This document shows, in pieces, positions 1 through 7,280 of a stretch of 30,420 bases of DNA; the stretch's first letter is position 1, and the number at the start of each line of letters is the position of its first letter. The position numbers and the translations under genes are program-made. The notes under the pieces are model-generated. The model worked only from the letters and a program-made list of their open reading frames with translations, was not told where the DNA came from and did not search any database. This DNA comes from WYZ-LMO2 sp040514265 (GTDB lineage Archaea > Halobacteriota > Archaeoglobi > Archaeoglobales > Archaeoglobaceae): contig JBEVCD010000019.1 in NCBI GenBank assembly GCA_040514265.1, positions 1 through 30,420 of the forward strand. Reading direction: 5' to 3'.

Positions 1-2
1 GT

Positions 3-59
3 AAACTCGTAAAGGAACCGGGATCCACTGAGGCTATGCTAACAAGCCTCTCAGAGTGA
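3..59 (+). CDS. C-terminal fragment of an unidentified protein (5' end outside window)
   Basis: Frame 3 is open from the window edge to a TGA at 57-59 and encodes KLVKEPGSTEAMLTSLSE, a plausible protein C-terminus. The other two forward frames hit stops within the first 15 bases. The fragment is too short to identify. The next promoter begins only about a dozen bases after the stop, which fits the end of a gene. I infer coding from the open frame alone. Confidence 0.4.
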   Translation, partial: KLVKEPGSTEAMLTSLSE

Positions 60-70
60 GAGTCCAGCAA

Positions 71-79
71 GTTTTTTAA
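71..79 (+). promoter_or_regulatory. TATA box for the methyltransferase gene
   Basis: The T/A run TTTTTTAA is centred about 26 nt before an in-frame GTG at 102. This is the spacing of an archaeal TATA box ahead of a leaderless start. A terminator U-tract for the preceding gene is the alternative reading. Confidence 0.4.
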
Positions 80-101
80 GGTGCCCCAGCCCGGCAGCGA
101 G

Positions 102-650
102 GTGTTTTCCTCAAAGATATACGGAAGCTGGAGGGAGATACAGTTCGAGAAGTTCGAAGCGATATTCGAAGCGATCGAAGAACTGGACGTAGAGCTGGGT
201 CTTACGCTCGACCTCGGAGCGGCGAACGGGTTCCTGAAGGAGTTCATGGTTGCAAGGGGGATCGAGGCAGAGGTCGTAGCCCTCGACATCGACGGCGACA
301 CTTTAAAGCTCAATCCGTCCGAGCATTTGATTGTAGCTGACGGTAACGCGCTCCCGTTCGGCTGCGAAGTCTTCGACTCCCTGTTCTGCATCGACGTGGC
401 TCATCTTCTCGAGCGGCTCGACATTTCGTGTGTGAAAGATGGGGGGCTCGTAGTCTTGGCCTTACCCTACAGACACGCGGAGAAGTTTGAGAAGATCAAG
501 GGTCAACTGGATGCGGAGATTGCGGTAGAGTTCGTAATAAATGGAAGAGAAAAAGAAATAGTTGCGATAATGTTCAAAGTTCCGCAAGTATCTCGTCGAG
601 GAGCTTCAGGTACTCTTCCTCCCTCCTCCAGAGATTTCCGAAGCTCATAG
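102..650 (+). CDS. small class I SAM-dependent methyltransferase-like protein
   Basis: This is a short protein (182 aa from GTG 102) with a Rossmann methyltransferase core. A glycine-rich SAM loop LDLGAANG lies at about residues 36-43, an acidic ALDIDGD strand end (motif II) at about 60-66, ADGNALPF (motif III) at about 79-86, and then an FDSLFCIDVAHLLE segment typical of the post-II region. The substrate cannot be told; most relatives methylate small molecules or proteins. GTG 81 is an alternative start, but the TATA-like run at 71-79 fits a leaderless start at 102. The last roughly 25 residues are Ser/Arg/Pro-rich and are encoded opposite the end of cdhB (77 bp convergent overlap), so the natural tail may have been lengthened by loss of an earlier stop. 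Confidence 0.6.
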   Translation: MFSSKIYGSWREIQFEKFEAIFEAIEELDVELGLTLDLGAANGFLKEFMVARGIEAEVVALDIDGDTLKLNPSEHLIVADGNALPFGCEVFDSLFCIDVAHLLERLDISCVKDGGLVVLALPYRHAEKFEKIKGQLDAEIAVEFVINGREKEIVAIMFKVPQVSRRGASGTLPPSSRDFRSS

Positions 651-1104
651 CAGCGTTGGGGTGGTAGTAGCGGTCGATCGCTATCGCCCTGATGTGGGGA
701 GCGAAGTTCTTGATTGCAGCCAGCATCTGCGAGCCGTGGTAGTATGTGCTGCCGAGCATTAGAACGAGGTCGTAGTTTCCGTTGCCGTCGAAGCCCTTCC
801 ACTCCGGATCGAGTAGGAACTGCGTTAGCTCGTGCAGAACCGCCTCTCTAACATTGTTGCCCTTGTAGCCAGCTTCGACAAACTTCCTGATCACTCCTCC
901 GGTGGCGGCTATCTGGATGCCCTTCTCCGCGAACTTTAGAACCCTCTTGAACATCTCCTCGCTCAGGTCGGGTCCGACTATAAGCAGAGGTCGCTTGGCT
1001 TTCTTTATCATGTTCGCTACAGGTCTGCCCTTCTCCAGTAGCGTCGCCATCTTCGGTCCGGGGATGTTCGCAGCGTCGAAAGGCTGCTCGAATGCCTTGG
1101 GCAT
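574..1104 (-). CDS. cdhB: CO dehydrogenase/acetyl-CoA synthase (ACDS) epsilon subunit
   Basis: CdhB is the small partner of CdhA in the alpha2-epsilon2 CO dehydrogenase component of the archaeal acetyl-CoA decarbonylase/synthase complex. It has no redox centre of its own and is thought to assist electron transfer or stability. The sequence shows the family's nucleotide-binding-like fold: RPLLIVGPDLSEEMFKRVLKFAEK, then GNYDLVLMLGSTYYHGSQMLAAIK near the C-terminus. The length (176 aa) is normal. The frame opens at GTG 1113, but ATG 1104 has a GAGGTG Shine-Dalgarno six bases upstream and is preferred. The cdhA stop (1117-1115) lies just ahead, so the two genes are co-transcribed and probably translationally coupled. 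The 3' end overlaps the opposing methyltransferase gene. Confidence 0.93.
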   Translation of the reverse strand: MPKAFEQPFDAANIPGPKMATLLEKGRPVANMIKKAKRPLLIVGPDLSEEMFKRVLKFAEKGIQIAATGGVIRKFVEAGYKGNNVREAVLHELTQFLLDPEWKGFDGNGNYDLVLMLGSTYYHGSQMLAAIKNFAPHIRAIAIDRYYHPNAAMSFGNLWRREEEYLKLLDEILAEL

Positions 1105-1114
1105 CTCCACCACC

Positions 1115-3508
1115 TCACAGCGTCATGAAACCTTCCCTAAACAACCTCTCCACGTTGGTCGGGTTGAAGCCAGCGTAGTAGGGTCTTATCGGACCCTCAA
1201 CGATCTTCTTCCTCTGCCAGTCTATCTTCCACCCGTGCTCGTCTTCGAGTATCTTCAGGAGCTCCTCCCTCTTTGCAAGCGGCAGGTCACTCTCGGTTCT
1301 GACGTAGAGGTGCCAGTCGTCCGGCATCTTTCCGAGGTACTTCAGGCTCAGCTCTATGTAGTGCGTGAGCTTGATCGACCTCCCCCTGTCGGTGTCGTTC
1401 GGGCGGAAACATAGCTTCGCTATGAGCGGTATAGCCTCCTCGATCGTTTCAGCTGCAACGAGCAGATCCTGCGGAGCTGGTTCTATCCTGACGCGCTGTC
1501 CCGTTCTGACGTCGTAGACCATCCAGTCCTCGTCGTTGTAGGGTCTGCCGAGGAAAGCCCTTCGATACTTGCTGCCATGCGGTCCCACTACCACCGGAAT
1601 TCCGAGCCTGTTGACGCCAGTAGCTATACTTGCAGCCTTCTGGCTGTAGGCACCCCAGGCAACTCCACAAGCGCCAACTCTGTTCAGGATGTAGTCTGCA
1701 ATCTCTTCGAAGTTCGCCCTGATGTTTCTCTTCGCGAATATCCTCGCAACCTTTATCGCAGCACCGTGTATGTGGGCGTTGCTCACACAGCTTCCCAGGT
1801 TAACCACGCAGCCGCCGTCGAAGTCGTCACGGTACTTCTCGTAAACGGTCAACCCCTCCTCGTCCTTGTAGAGTCCAGCATCCATAGCCATGCAACCTGT
1901 CGTTACGACGATGTAGTTGCGCGATGCGAACTCGTTGATTATCGTGTAAGCGTCCTTCGTCCCGTTCGGGTAGTTGCTGCAGCCCACGACAGCCACTATT
2001 CCCGGAATCGTTCCAAGAACTATTGGGGCTCCGACGTTCCTGATCTCCGAATCCCTGACGGGTCCTCTTCCTCTCCTGACCTTGCCCTTCTCGTTGATTA
2101 TCCGCTGCCACGCGGCGAAGTTGAACACGTCGATTATCGGAATGTTCCTCGGACACACCTGCTCGCATCTTCCGCATGCTATGCAGACGTCCCACAGCTC
2201 TTCGAGCTTCTTTCTGTTACCTTTCTCCGCTTCCTCCATCGCGTCGCCGATTCTTATGCCCTGCGGACATGCTATCGTGCAGTTTCCGCACTGCGTGCAA
2301 GCCTTGACGTAATTCTCAAACTCCTCCTCGCTCAGCACCGGCTTGAAGTCGTCTCCCCTCTTCTTCCTCCTAGCCCTGGCAACTTCAACAGCCACCTCCC
2401 CGACCTTCAGCGGATCGAGGATTACAACCCCCGGAGCTCCGCCGAGCAGATACTCTACAATCTTCTTCGGTTCCTCCTTCGTCATGTCCGGAAGCGCGTG
2501 CATCGCTTTCTCGTTCGTGCAGATCACGGGTATTCCGAGCTTCTTCGTGTGGTAGAGTATGTCCGCCCTTATGCACTGCTCGTCGATGACGATGACGTCG
2601 GCTATTCCGGCTCTTATAGCCTTAAGCTGCCTTCCGAGCGATCCGACGATCTTCGCCTTGGCGTAGTATCTCGAAGTGTCGTGGGCTGTGCAACAGATTC
2701 CGCAAAGCTCCACCTCGTCTTCGAGGTTGTTCTCCTGGATGTAGTCGGCTATGTTGAAAGCCGGCGGGGCGTGGTGACCTATGACTAAGATTACGGCTTT
2801 GCTCCTGTCGACGACGCCCATTCCGATCTCTATCAGAGGTTGATTGCTCTCACCCTTCGGAAGTCCGAAAGCGCAGATCTGGGCTATGTCGGCGATCTCT
2901 TTGCCGAGGGCATCCATCATTCCGAGGTGGAAAGCTTTGCTTTCGTAGTCGAGGTAGCTGCCCTCCTGCCCCGTGTGAACTGAGTCGAGAACCTGCGTTA
3001 TCTGCTCCTCGACGTAGCGGAGAGCCCTTTCGAGGTCAGCGAGCGTCTTCGGCTTTATGCCAGTTATCAGCTGCGTCAGTGGAGCCACCTCGGCTATTTC
3101 TGGACCCAAATCGACAGGAATCTCGTCAAGCTTCTTGCCGGTGATGTGCTCGATGTCGTGGAGCAGATGTCTCGCATGCCCGGTGTGGCAGGCGGTTCCT
3201 ACAGCAACTGCGAGTGTTACTATTCTCGCTGTCTGTGCAGCTAGGTCGATTCCGCAAGCCCCGCGCTTGTTGCCCGTCAGATCACACTTACCCATCGTGC
3301 AGAGGCAGCACATGTCGCAGTAGGGGGCGTAGAAAGGCTTGTAGCGCTTCAGAAGGAAGAAGTCCCAGTCCCTGAGCGTTGCGATGCTCGGGAACGGCGT
3401 AGGACCCATCGGAGCCCACTCTTCCTCCTCTTCGACGACCTCGCCGATCTTTATTGTGACGTTCCTGAGCTCGTCAATAATGAGTCCTCTGCCGAACTCT
3501 ACAGCCAT
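1115..3508 (-). CDS. cdhA: CO dehydrogenase/acetyl-CoA synthase (ACDS) alpha subunit
   Basis: CdhA is the Ni-Fe-S subunit that interconverts CO and CO2 in the Wood-Ljungdahl pathway. In Archaeoglobales it serves lactate/acetyl-CoA oxidation or CO2 fixation. The 797-aa protein has the expected cysteine groups: an N-terminal cluster region with C64, C67, C68, C70, C75 and C85 (B/D clusters), and two ferredoxin-type motifs, C404-x2-C-x2-C-x3-C and C442-x2-C-x2-C-x3-C, that mark the archaeal alpha subunit. GCSN, TTGCMA and GACGVAWGAYSQ segments supply further conserved cysteines near the C-cluster. The ATG at 3508 has a GAGGTG Shine-Dalgarno five bases upstream. It begins a two-gene operon with cdhB; cdhC, cdhD and cdhE are not in the window. 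Confidence 0.97.
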   Translation of the reverse strand: MAVEFGRGLIIDELRNVTIKIGEVVEEEEEWAPMGPTPFPSIATLRDWDFFLLKRYKPFYAPYCDMCCLCTMGKCDLTGNKRGACGIDLAAQTARIVTLAVAVGTACHTGHARHLLHDIEHITGKKLDEIPVDLGPEIAEVAPLTQLITGIKPKTLADLERALRYVEEQITQVLDSVHTGQEGSYLDYESKAFHLGMMDALGKEIADIAQICAFGLPKGESNQPLIEIGMGVVDRSKAVILVIGHHAPPAFNIADYIQENNLEDEVELCGICCTAHDTSRYYAKAKIVGSLGRQLKAIRAGIADVIVIDEQCIRADILYHTKKLGIPVICTNEKAMHALPDMTKEEPKKIVEYLLGGAPGVVILDPLKVGEVAVEVARARRKKRGDDFKPVLSEEEFENYVKACTQCGNCTIACPQGIRIGDAMEEAEKGNRKKLEELWDVCIACGRCEQVCPRNIPIIDVFNFAAWQRIINEKGKVRRGRGPVRDSEIRNVGAPIVLGTIPGIVAVVGCSNYPNGTKDAYTIINEFASRNYIVVTTGCMAMDAGLYKDEEGLTVYEKYRDDFDGGCVVNLGSCVSNAHIHGAAIKVARIFAKRNIRANFEEIADYILNRVGACGVAWGAYSQKAASIATGVNRLGIPVVVGPHGSKYRRAFLGRPYNDEDWMVYDVRTGQRVRIEPAPQDLLVAAETIEEAIPLIAKLCFRPNDTDRGRSIKLTHYIELSLKYLGKMPDDWHLYVRTESDLPLAKREELLKILEDEHGWKIDWQRKKIVEGPIRPYYAGFNPTNVERLFREGFMTL

Positions 3509-3600
3509 GCTTTCACCTCAGCAGCTTTACGACCATCAAAATTTTAGGATTTTCGATTTTTGGTGTTAAGCTTTGATGTGAATGTTGTGAATTCCAAAGC
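3509..3600. promoter_or_regulatory. AT-rich divergent intergenic region, cdhA side
   Basis: This gap separates cdhA from the divergent nob1. It holds several A/T runs readable on the minus strand (around 3538-3548 and 3546-3563) that could be the cdhA TATA/BRE. No single one stands at an ideal distance given the Shine-Dalgarno at 3514-3519, so the cdhA transcription start is unresolved. Confidence 0.35.
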
Positions 3601-3609
3601 GTTAAAAGC
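3601..3609 (+). promoter_or_regulatory. TATA box for the nob1-mqn operon
   Basis: GTTAAAAGC is centred 25 nt before the GTG start of nob1, the spacing expected for a leaderless archaeal transcript. It is the only clear promoter before the gene run that ends at 8280. Confidence 0.55.
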
Positions 3610-3629
3610 TCCGCGTAGACCGAAAACGG

Positions 3630-4136
3630 GTGAGGGTTTACGTTATAGACTCGACGGCTATATTCAGGAGGAGGGCGATTTACGAGAACATGGTAACCGT
3701 TCCGGAAGTCGTAGCGGAGATTCTGGACGAGGGTTCGGAGCTGTACTTCAGCGTTAAAAATCTGAGAGTGGAAGAGGCTAGCGAGGAGAGCACGAGAAAG
3801 GTGATCGAGGTCGCGAAGAGGACAGGGGACATACACAAACTTTCGAAAACGGATCTGAAAGTTTTAGCCAAAGCTCTGGACGAGAAAGCGAGGGGAAACG
3901 ATGTTGTGCTCGTAACGGACGATTACGCAATCCAGAACGTCGCCATCGAGCTCGGAATCCCTTTCGAAGGTGTGATACAGAGGACGATATCGGGAAGTGT
4001 GAGGTGGGTCAAGAAGTGCCGGGGGTGTGGTAGAAAAATTGATAGTGACGTGTGTCCGGTTTGCGGTAGTGAAGCCGTGGTAAGGAGGGTAAAGGATGAG
4101 GGTAGAAACTCTCGTAGAAAAGGCGAGAAAGCTTAA
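3630..4136 (+). CDS. nob1: rRNA maturation endonuclease Nob1 (PIN domain plus zinc ribbon)
   Basis: Nob1 is the PIN-domain nuclease that cuts the 3' end (D site) of the small-subunit rRNA precursor. The protein opens with VYVIDSTA, whose D7 is a PIN catalytic acid; further acids (VPEVVAEILDEG, KTDLKVLA, VTDDYAIQNVA) sit in family positions. A C-terminal zinc ribbon, C130-x2-C133 and C142-x2-C145, is diagnostic of archaeal Nob1 versus plain VapC-like PIN proteins. The length of 168 aa is typical. Translation starts at GTG 3630, just where a leaderless transcript from the 3601 TATA box would begin. The final basic tail overlaps the start of the next gene by 41 bp. Confidence 0.9.
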   Translation: MRVYVIDSTAIFRRRAIYENMVTVPEVVAEILDEGSELYFSVKNLRVEEASEESTRKVIEVAKRTGDIHKLSKTDLKVLAKALDEKARGNDVVLVTDDYAIQNVAIELGIPFEGVIQRTISGSVRWVKKCRGCGRKIDSDVCPVCGSEAVVRRVKDEGRNSRRKGEKA

Positions 4137-4668
4137 GGAGAAGGGTCTCAGCACCGAAGAGATAGCGGACGAGCTGAACGTTTCAAGAGAAACAGCCATG
4201 TGGCTGCTTACGAGAGCTACGGAGGAGCCTCCGAGCGACATCTATGTCGAGTGGAGGAACGCGACGAAGCCTTCGAGGCTCCGCTTCCTAGCTGCTGCGC
4301 TCGTGGATATCATAAACGAGAGGATCGAGGAGGAGATAGACGTCATCGTCGGTGTGGCAACGAGCGGAATACCGCTCGCCACGATGGTCGCCGAGGAACT
4401 CGGGGCTGAACTGGCCATATACTATCCGAGGAAGTTCAGGGTTGGCGAGGGTGGCGGCGTTCTGAGCGAGAACTTTGCGAGAGTTTCCGGCAAGAACTGT
4501 GTGATCGTCGACGACATAATATCCACTGGGAGAACCATAAAGGAGGCTGCGGAGATCGTGGAAAACTCCGAGGGTAATGTTCTCTGTGCAGTGGTTATAA
4601 TCGACAAGCGCGGCGAAGCCATCGACTCGATTCCAGTATACAGCCTCATGAAGGTTCTGAGAATCTGA
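4096..4668 (+). CDS. gfcR: HTH plus phosphoribosyltransferase-domain regulator, GfcR/PyrE-like
   Basis: An N-terminal helix-turn-helix (about residues 5-45, with LSTEEIADELNVSRETAMWLL) is joined to a type I phosphoribosyltransferase domain. The PRPP loop VIVDDIISTGRT lies at about residues 136-147, and VGVATSGIPLATMVAEEL forms the PPi-loop region. This is the layout of archaeal GfcR, known in haloarchaea as a regulator of sugar catabolism, and of annotated 'orotate phosphoribosyltransferase-like' proteins. Whether this one binds DNA in response to PRPP or a nucleotide is inferred. ATG 4096 has a GGAGGGT ribosome-binding site. It overlaps nob1 by 41 bp and the next gene by one base (TGATG), so it is embedded in the operon and could control it. 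Confidence 0.75.
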   Translation: MRVETLVEKARKLKEKGLSTEEIADELNVSRETAMWLLTRATEEPPSDIYVEWRNATKPSRLRFLAAALVDIINERIEEEIDVIVGVATSGIPLATMVAEELGAELAIYYPRKFRVGEGGGVLSENFARVSGKNCVIVDDIISTGRTIKEAAEIVENSEGNVLCAVVIIDKRGEAIDSIPVYSLMKVLRI

Positions 4669-5579
4669 TGAGGGTCACGGTGGTCATCCCCACTCTAAAC
4701 GAGGAGGAGGCGATAGGGGAGGTAGTCGAGAGGTTCGTGGAGCTTGGCTTCGACGTTCTCGTCGTCGACGGTCACAGCACGGACAGGACGAGGGAGATAG
4801 CGGAAGCCAAGGGTGCGAGGGTAATTCTGCAGACGGGCTTCGGGAAGGGACAAGCCGTGGCTGAAGCTTTCGAGATCGTCGACAGCGAGGTCGTCGTGCT
4901 CATCGACGGTGACGGCAGCTACCTGCCCGACGAAGTTTTCAGGCTGCTCGAACCAATAGAGAGCGGAAAAGCCGACCACGTTGTCGGAAACAGGTTTTCG
5001 AGCTACGAAAAGGGTGCATTCACGAGGCTCAACCTCATAGGAAACAGAATTCTCAACGCCTTCTTCCGCTTCGCGTACGGCGTCGAGCTTCACGACATAC
5101 TTTCGGGCTACAGAGCTCTGAGGAGGGAAGTCTACAAGAGCGTCGAGTTGAGAAAGCACGGCTTCGAAGTCGAAACGGAACTTACGGTGGAGACGTTAGC
5201 CAAGGGGTTCAGGATATTCGAGGTGCCGATAACTTACAGGCGCAGAGAGGGCAGGACGAAGTTGAAACCGATAAGAGACGGTTTCAGGATAGCGAAAACG
5301 ATATACGAGCTCATAGGTCGCTACAGCCCGGCTAGGCACCTCTACATATTCGGAGTTCTGCTACTCGTCCTCGGAATCGTTACCGGTGTCTACGTCACCC
5401 TCGAATGGCTCAGGGGGATTTCGCACTACCTTCTCGCAGTGCTCACAGCTCTGCTGATAATGGCGGGAATGCAGACACTGACCTTCGGGCTGATAGCCGA
5501 CTTCATATTCAGGGCAAACGTGGAGTTCCGCAAGGAGCTCAGGAGGCTGAGGGAACTTTATGAACGTAAAGAAGATTGA
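4668..5579 (+). CDS. family 2 glycosyltransferase with two C-terminal membrane helices (dolichyl-phosphate sugar synthase-like)
   Basis: The GT-A glycosyltransferase domain occupies residues 1-215: VVIPTLNEEEAIGEVV at the N-terminus, VVDGHSTDRT at about 33-42, the metal-binding LIDGDGSYLPDE at about 76-87, and HDILSGYRALRR at about 142-153. It resembles the DPM1/AglJ group, which moves a sugar from a nucleotide sugar to dolichyl phosphate. Two hydrophobic segments follow (about 224-246 and 252-280) and should anchor it in the membrane with the catalytic domain cytoplasmic. The likely role is lipid-linked sugar synthesis for S-layer glycosylation; donor and acceptor cannot be read from sequence. 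Start and stop overlap both neighbours. Confidence 0.8.
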   Translation: MRVTVVIPTLNEEEAIGEVVERFVELGFDVLVVDGHSTDRTREIAEAKGARVILQTGFGKGQAVAEAFEIVDSEVVVLIDGDGSYLPDEVFRLLEPIESGKADHVVGNRFSSYEKGAFTRLNLIGNRILNAFFRFAYGVELHDILSGYRALRREVYKSVELRKHGFEVETELTVETLAKGFRIFEVPITYRRREGRTKLKPIRDGFRIAKTIYELIGRYSPARHLYIFGVLLLVLGIVTGVYVTLEWLRGISHYLLAVLTALLIMAGMQTLTFGLIADFIFRANVEFRKELRRLRELYERKED

Positions 5580-6570
5580 GAGCCTTTTCAACGAGCCGCT
5601 GCACGAGCTCGGCGCTAGGGCGGATGCTATGAACGACTATGTTACCTTCGTCGTGAACAAGCACATAAACTACACCGACGTGTGCGAAGTCCGTTGCCCG
5701 CTTTGCGCCTTCAGCAACAGAAGAGGATACACGATGAGCGTCGATGAGATCGTGGAGGAGGCTGTGAAAGCTGAAAAGTCGGGAGCTACGGAGGTTCACA
5801 TCGTCGGTGGGCTCAACCCGGAGCTCGGGATCGAATACTTCGAGGAGGCGTTCAGAAGAATAAAGGAAAGAACCGGACTAACGATAAAAGCCCTCACGGC
5901 TAGCGAAATCCTTTACTACGCCAGGAAGGAGCGGACTAGCGTGAGGGAGTTCCTGTCGCGACTCAGAGACGTAGGTTTAGCAGCCCTGCCCGGAGGCGGA
6001 GCTGAGATACTTGCAGACGACGTTCGCAGGGTTATAAGTCCGCGCAAGTGCAGCAGCGAGGAGTGGCTGAGGGTCATGAGGATAGCCCACGAGCTCGGGC
6101 TGAAGAGCAACGCGACGATGTTATTCGGTCATGTGGAGAGCATCAAGCACAGAGCCCTCCACCTTTACAGACTCAGAAAGCTTCAGGAGAAGACCGGAGG
6201 ATTCGTGTCCTTCATCCCTCTCCCCTTCCACCCCGAAAACACCCGGCTGAAGGCTAGAGGGCTCGTAAGAGACAGGACAGGGGTTGCTGATATACTCAGG
6301 ACTATAGCCGTTTCGCGCATAGTCCTCGAAAACTTTAGGAGTGTGAGAGCGTACTGGGTTCTTCTCGGCGAAAATCTGGCGAGCGTCGCGCTGCGCTACG
6401 GAGCCAACGACCTCGACGGCACGGTGATGGGTGAAAAAATCGGGCACGCTGCCGGAGCCAAGTCGCCGACGCAGCTGAGCGTGGAGAGGCTGGTAAGGAT
6501 TGCGAAGGCTTCGGGCAAGAGGGTCGCGCAGCGCGATACGTTCTGCAACGTTTTGAGGTGGTTCGACTGA
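5560..6570 (+). CDS. mqnE: aminofutalosine synthase (radical SAM), menaquinone biosynthesis
   Basis: MqnE condenses the MqnA product with adenosine from SAM to make aminodeoxyfutalosine in the futalosine route to menaquinone. The radical SAM motif C42-x3-C46-x2-C49 follows the family's NINYTDVC-type lead (HINYTDVCEVRCPLCAF). NATMLFGHVES, GGFVSFIPLPFHPENT and the AQRDTF tail are MqnE-like, whereas the paralogue further on has the MqnC forms. The 336-aa protein starts at ATG 5560 inside the end of the glycosyltransferase gene (20 bp overlap). Residues 143-183 are encoded by DNA identical to mqnC; in this block the wording (AEIL, ISPRK, VMR) looks more like MqnC, suggesting conversion from mqnC into mqnE. 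Confidence 0.88.
   Translation: MNVKKIESLFNEPLHELGARADAMNDYVTFVVNKHINYTDVCEVRCPLCAFSNRRGYTMSVDEIVEEAVKAEKSGATEVHIVGGLNPELGIEYFEEAFRRIKERTGLTIKALTASEILYYARKERTSVREFLSRLRDVGLAALPGGGAEILADDVRRVISPRKCSSEEWLRVMRIAHELGLKSNATMLFGHVESIKHRALHLYRLRKLQEKTGGFVSFIPLPFHPENTRLKARGLVRDRTGVADILRTIAVSRIVLENFRSVRAYWVLLGENLASVALRYGANDLDGTVMGEKIGHAAGAKSPTQLSVERLVRIAKASGKRVAQRDTFCNVLRWFD
5986..6109 (+). repeat. 124-bp block identical to 7717-7840 (mqnE copy)
   Basis: Every base matches the block in mqnC at a constant offset of 1731, in the same reading frame (41 codons plus one base). The first differing bases are 5985 and 6110. Flanking paralogous sequence is only patchily similar, so the identity is confined to this tract. 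Confidence 0.97.
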
Positions 6571-7280
6571 TAGGCAAGTTCGGCTTCCTCAACAACTACC
6601 TCCCCTACTACCACGTGAACGGGAAAGTCGTCGAGGCTAGCCCGAAGGAAATGGCGACGATGCTTCTCGAAGGAAAAATCGTATACGCTCCCGTCCCCAG
6701 CTTCTTCTATCTCAGAAACAAGGAGATACTCCGGATCTACAGGTTCTGCGTCGCAAGCGACGGGAGGGTTTTGAGCGTAGCGGTTTTTTCGAAGAGCGGA
6801 AAGCTTGGAGAAAGGATCGGCGCAACGACGAAGTCCGTTACTTCGGTAAACATGCTGCGAATAATACTGGCTGAGAGGGGAACGAGAGCGAAGATCTTCG
6901 AAGTCGACGCCCCAGACATCGCGAGGTTCGACTCCGTTCTGCTCATAGGTGACGAAGCCCTGAGGGCTCTGCTGAAATACAGGGTTGCGATGGACGTCGG
7001 AGAAGCTTGGAAAGATCTCACGGGACTTCCAGCCGTCTTCGGAGTGTCCGCCTCACTCAAAAACGTTGATGCAAGTAGATACGACGAAATGATACTCGAA
7101 TCGACGAGAAAAGCATATGAGAACTTCGAAGAGGTCGTTTCTTCGGCTGCGAAAGCTTTCCGATACCCTGAGGAGCTCGTGAGGGAGTACTTCTCGCTGC
7201 TGAGGTTCGAGCTGAGAGAAAAAGAGAGAAGGGGGCTGAGGGAATTTGAGGAGCTTGCAAGAGCTCACAAGCTGCTATAA
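6558..7280 (+). CDS. mqnA: chorismate dehydratase, menaquinone biosynthesis
   Basis: MqnA removes water from chorismate to give 3-(1-carboxyvinyl)oxybenzoate, the first committed step of the futalosine pathway. The sequence starts VRLIGKFGFLNNYLPYY, matching the family's IG..xxLNxxPxY opening, and continues with APVPSFFYLRNKE, VAVFSK, LLIGDEALRALL and DVGEAWKDLTGLPAVFG, all typical of this periplasmic-binding-protein-like enzyme. At 240 aa it is a little shorter than many MqnA proteins. The start is given as GTG 6558, 13 bp inside mqnE; no ATG is near and no strong Shine-Dalgarno is seen, so translation probably depends on coupling to mqnE. Confidence 0.88.
   Translation: MVRLIGKFGFLNNYLPYYHVNGKVVEASPKEMATMLLEGKIVYAPVPSFFYLRNKEILRIYRFCVASDGRVLSVAVFSKSGKLGERIGATTKSVTSVNMLRIILAERGTRAKIFEVDAPDIARFDSVLLIGDEALRALLKYRVAMDVGEAWKDLTGLPAVFGVSASLKNVDASRYDEMILESTRKAYENFEEVVSSAAKAFRYPEELVREYFSLLRFELREKERRGLREFEELARAHKLL

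Noticed and set aside
30..50. Hairpin GAGGCT/AGCCTC near the window start, as a structured RNA or riboswitch
   Set aside because: Frame 3 is coding through this segment and no known RNA core is visible; the stem is probably chance.
1577..2788. 403-codon open frame on the plus strand opposite cdhA
   Set aside because: It mirrors the codon pattern of cdhA, shows no recognisable motifs, and cdhA is certain. Similar long antisense frames at 13648-14409, 14524-15279 and 21673-22404 are treated the same way.
574..3508. A complete acetyl-CoA synthase operon
   Set aside because: Only cdhA and cdhB are present; cdhC, cdhD and cdhE are not next to them in this window.
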